DNA of 23,801 nt from DATEUP01 sp035283065 (GTDB lineage Archaea; Thermoplasmatota; DTKX01; DATEUP01), in assembly GCA_035283065.1 (NCBI GenBank), contig DATEUP010000078.1, forward strand, positions 1-23,801, written 5' to 3'. Position 1 is the first letter of the stretch; the number at the start of each line of letters is the position of its first letter. Below, one piece after another: positions 22,953 through 23,801 of the stretch. A program made the position numbers and the translations under genes. The notes under the pieces are model-generated. The model had not been told where the DNA came from. It saw only the letters and a list, made by a program, of their open reading frames with translations, and made no database searches.

Positions 22953-22963
22953 CTTTACAAATG
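22953..22963 (+). promoter_or_regulatory. TATA-like box/shared motif before the Lrp-TRASH gene
   Basis: CTTTACAAATG lies about 35 bp before ATG 22993 and works as a TATA-like box. Ten of its 11 bases match CTTTACAATTG at 23692-23702, before the next gene, so it may be part of a shared operator. Confidence 0.45.
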
Positions 22964-22992
22964 AGAGGCCTTTTCCCCGCGGGGCTAACGGA

Positions 22993-23667
22993 ATGGAGCT
23001 CGACGGAGCGGACCTGGCGATCCTGCGCGCGGTCCAGGAGGATTCGCGGCGCTCGCTGCGCGAGCTTGCCAAACTCGCGGGCGTCTCCGCGCCCACGGCG
23101 GCCGCCAAGCTCAAGGCGCTGGCAGCCAAGGGGGCTCTCAAGGGGTTTTCCGCCCAGCTTTCGCCCGAGGCCCTCGGCGAGCACGTGATGCTCCTCGAGG
23201 TGAAGGCGCGGCCAAGCGAAGTCGAGGCGGTCGCCGAGAGGCTCGGCGCGCTGCCCGAGGTCCGGGTCTGCCACATCGCGAGCCCGCACCGCGTGCTGGC
23301 CTTCGCCACCCTGCTTGACGGGGGGCTCGAGGCCGAGTTCCACGAGAAAGTGGGGCGGATCGAGCCCATCGTCTCCTACGAGAGCTTTGTCATCCGGAAA
23401 ACCGTGAAGGACCTGCCGCTCGCGGTCGTCGACCGCGGCGTGATGCTCACCGTGAAGTGCGAGTTCTGCGGGCGGCGGACGAAAGACGAGGCCCTGCGCG
23501 TCAAGGTCGGCGAGATCACGCACTTCGTATGCTGCGAGAGTTGCAAGGCGGGCTTCGAGGAGCGGGCGGGAAGGCTCGCAAAGATGGTGGGCAAGGGGCG
23601 AAAGGCCGGGGCTGCGCAAGCGCTAAAGGAGCGCCCTCGCTCCGGAGCCGAGGCGCACCACCACTGA
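22993..23667 (+). CDS. Lrp/AsnC regulator with C-terminal TRASH metal-sensing domain
   Basis: The 224-residue protein combines three parts. The N-terminal Lrp-type helix-turn-helix (about 1-52, LDGADLAILRAVQEDSRRSL, KLAGVSAPTAAAKLKAL) is followed by a RAM-like effector/oligomerisation region (about 60-140) and a TRASH domain with Cys156-x2-Cys159 (KCEFCGRRT) and Cys180/181...Cys184 (FVCCESCKAGF). The tail ends in three His. Lrp-TRASH fusions of this kind are the metal-responsive regulators of archaeal cop clusters, where they control a TRASH metallochaperone and a copper P-type ATPase. ATG 22993 was chosen over the in-frame ATG 22961, which lies inside the TATA-like box. The following gene carries a CGM metal motif, consistent with this role. 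The metal identity (copper, other, or both) is inferred. Confidence 0.9.
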   Translation: MELDGADLAILRAVQEDSRRSLRELAKLAGVSAPTAAAKLKALAAKGALKGFSAQLSPEALGEHVMLLEVKARPSEVEAVAERLGALPEVRVCHIASPHRVLAFATLLDGGLEAEFHEKVGRIEPIVSYESFVIRKTVKDLPLAVVDRGVMLTVKCEFCGRRTKDEALRVKVGEITHFVCCESCKAGFEERAGRLAKMVGKGRKAGAAQALKERPRSGAEAHHH

Positions 23668-23692
23668 GCGGGCGCGAGCCCCGGAGCGGCGC

Positions 23693-23706
23693 TTTACAAT
23701 TGTCAA
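23693..23706 (+). promoter_or_regulatory. Near-palindromic promoter element before the final metal gene
   Basis: TTTACAATTGTCAA is a 14-bp near-perfect palindrome (only the third base pair from each end differs). It shares CTTTACAA-TG with the promoter of the Lrp-TRASH gene. It can serve as TATA region and as an operator for that regulator. Confidence 0.5.
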
Positions 23707-23711
23707 GGGTG

Positions 23712-23748
23712 AGGAGGAAGTAGGGTGAACGGCATGCCTCCTTAGGAG
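23712..23748 (+). promoter_or_regulatory. Leader with two ribosome sites, a six-codon frame and competing pairings
   Basis: AGGAGG (23712-23717) precedes by 7 nt a tiny frame, GTG AAC GGC ATG CCT CCT TAG (23725-23745). Its last codons, CCTCCT (23737-23742), can pair either with that upstream AGGAGG or with the second ribosome site AGGAG (23744-23748) of the next gene. This is a possible translational switch, judged from sequence only. Confidence 0.35.
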
Positions 23749-23755
23749 CTCCCCA

Positions 23756-23801
23756 ATGGCCAAGGACATCATCTGCGGGATGTACGTCGAGGAGGCAAAA
23801 G
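23756..23801 (+). CDS. Start of a CGM-motif metal-binding protein (YHS domain or metal P-type ATPase), cut by the window end
   Basis: Only 15 complete codons are visible: MAKDIICGMYVEEAK. The I-C-G-M sequence close to the N terminus is characteristic of YHS domains and of the small metal modules attached to copper-exporting ATPases. ATG 23756 has AGGAG 7 nt upstream. The gene lies 88 bp behind the Lrp-TRASH regulator and shares a promoter motif with it. Complete identity needs the sequence beyond 23801. Confidence 0.65.
   Translation, partial: MAKDIICGMYVEEAK

Noticed and set aside
22804..23619. Extension of the UbiE-like methyltransferase to 557 residues
   Set aside because: The added part is antisense to the Lrp-TRASH gene, and a TATA-like box sits directly before ATG 22803.

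Overview
The window is very GC-rich, gene-dense chromosomal DNA that I read as archaeal. It carries an archaeal-type DNA topoisomerase I, an Lrp/AsnC regulator fused to a TRASH metal-binding domain, a type I glutamine synthetase of archaeal form, A/T-rich TATA-like boxes about 25-35 bp before several start codons (implying short or no leaders), and many GTG starts. A high-GC member of the Thermoplasmatota or a related euryarchaeal lineage fits best, but no rRNA or other marker fixes this. There is no tRNA, rRNA, CRISPR array, insertion sequence or phage gene.

Layout. 1-5.4 kb: the 3' part of a large exported or surface-like protein (seven N-glycosylation sequons) converges on topA. The upstream region of topA holds a 51-bp strictly alternating purine-pyrimidine tract, and a small helical protein of unknown function is read the other way. 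5.4-8.6 kb: a 14-TM-type drug exporter, a multispanning membrane protein of unknown function, and a 7Fe ferredoxin followed by an ABM-like small protein. 8.8-12.1 kb: an M29-aminopeptidase homologue that appears to have lost all its metal ligands, an aldo/keto reductase, and a translationally coupled pair of an F420/NADP oxidoreductase-like protein and methionine sulfoxide reductase A. 12.1-13.1 kb: a two-gene HEPN/MNT module whose nucleotidyltransferase carries its own winged helix, preceded by two TTACC-N4-GGTAA inverted repeats exactly 20 bp apart. 13.2-18.7 kb: glutamine synthetase with a clear promoter, a class II aldolase/short-chain dehydrogenase fusion, and a lysine 2,3-aminomutase-like radical SAM protein. 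18.9-22.8 kb: a CPA2 cation/proton antiporter, then a minus-strand run of a tiny TRASH-type zinc protein, a double ACT-domain protein and two SAM methyltransferases. 22.9 kb to the end: the Lrp-TRASH regulator and the first codons of a CGM-motif (YHS or heavy-metal) protein, resembling the start of an archaeal cop-type metal-response cluster.

Most genes are single or paired units, often convergent with only a few bases between stops, with GC-rich hairpins at some junctions. Recurring themes are redox balance and repair (ferredoxin, aldo/keto reductase, MsrA), metal sensing (two TRASH-type proteins, Lrp-TRASH, CGM protein) and amino-acid/nitrogen metabolism (GlnA, ACT protein, aminomutase-like protein). 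The most distinctive items are the HEPN/MNT module with its tandem operator, the metal-ligand-free M29 homologue, the alternating purine-pyrimidine tract beside topA, the lack of a standard start codon for topA, and the leader of the final metal gene.
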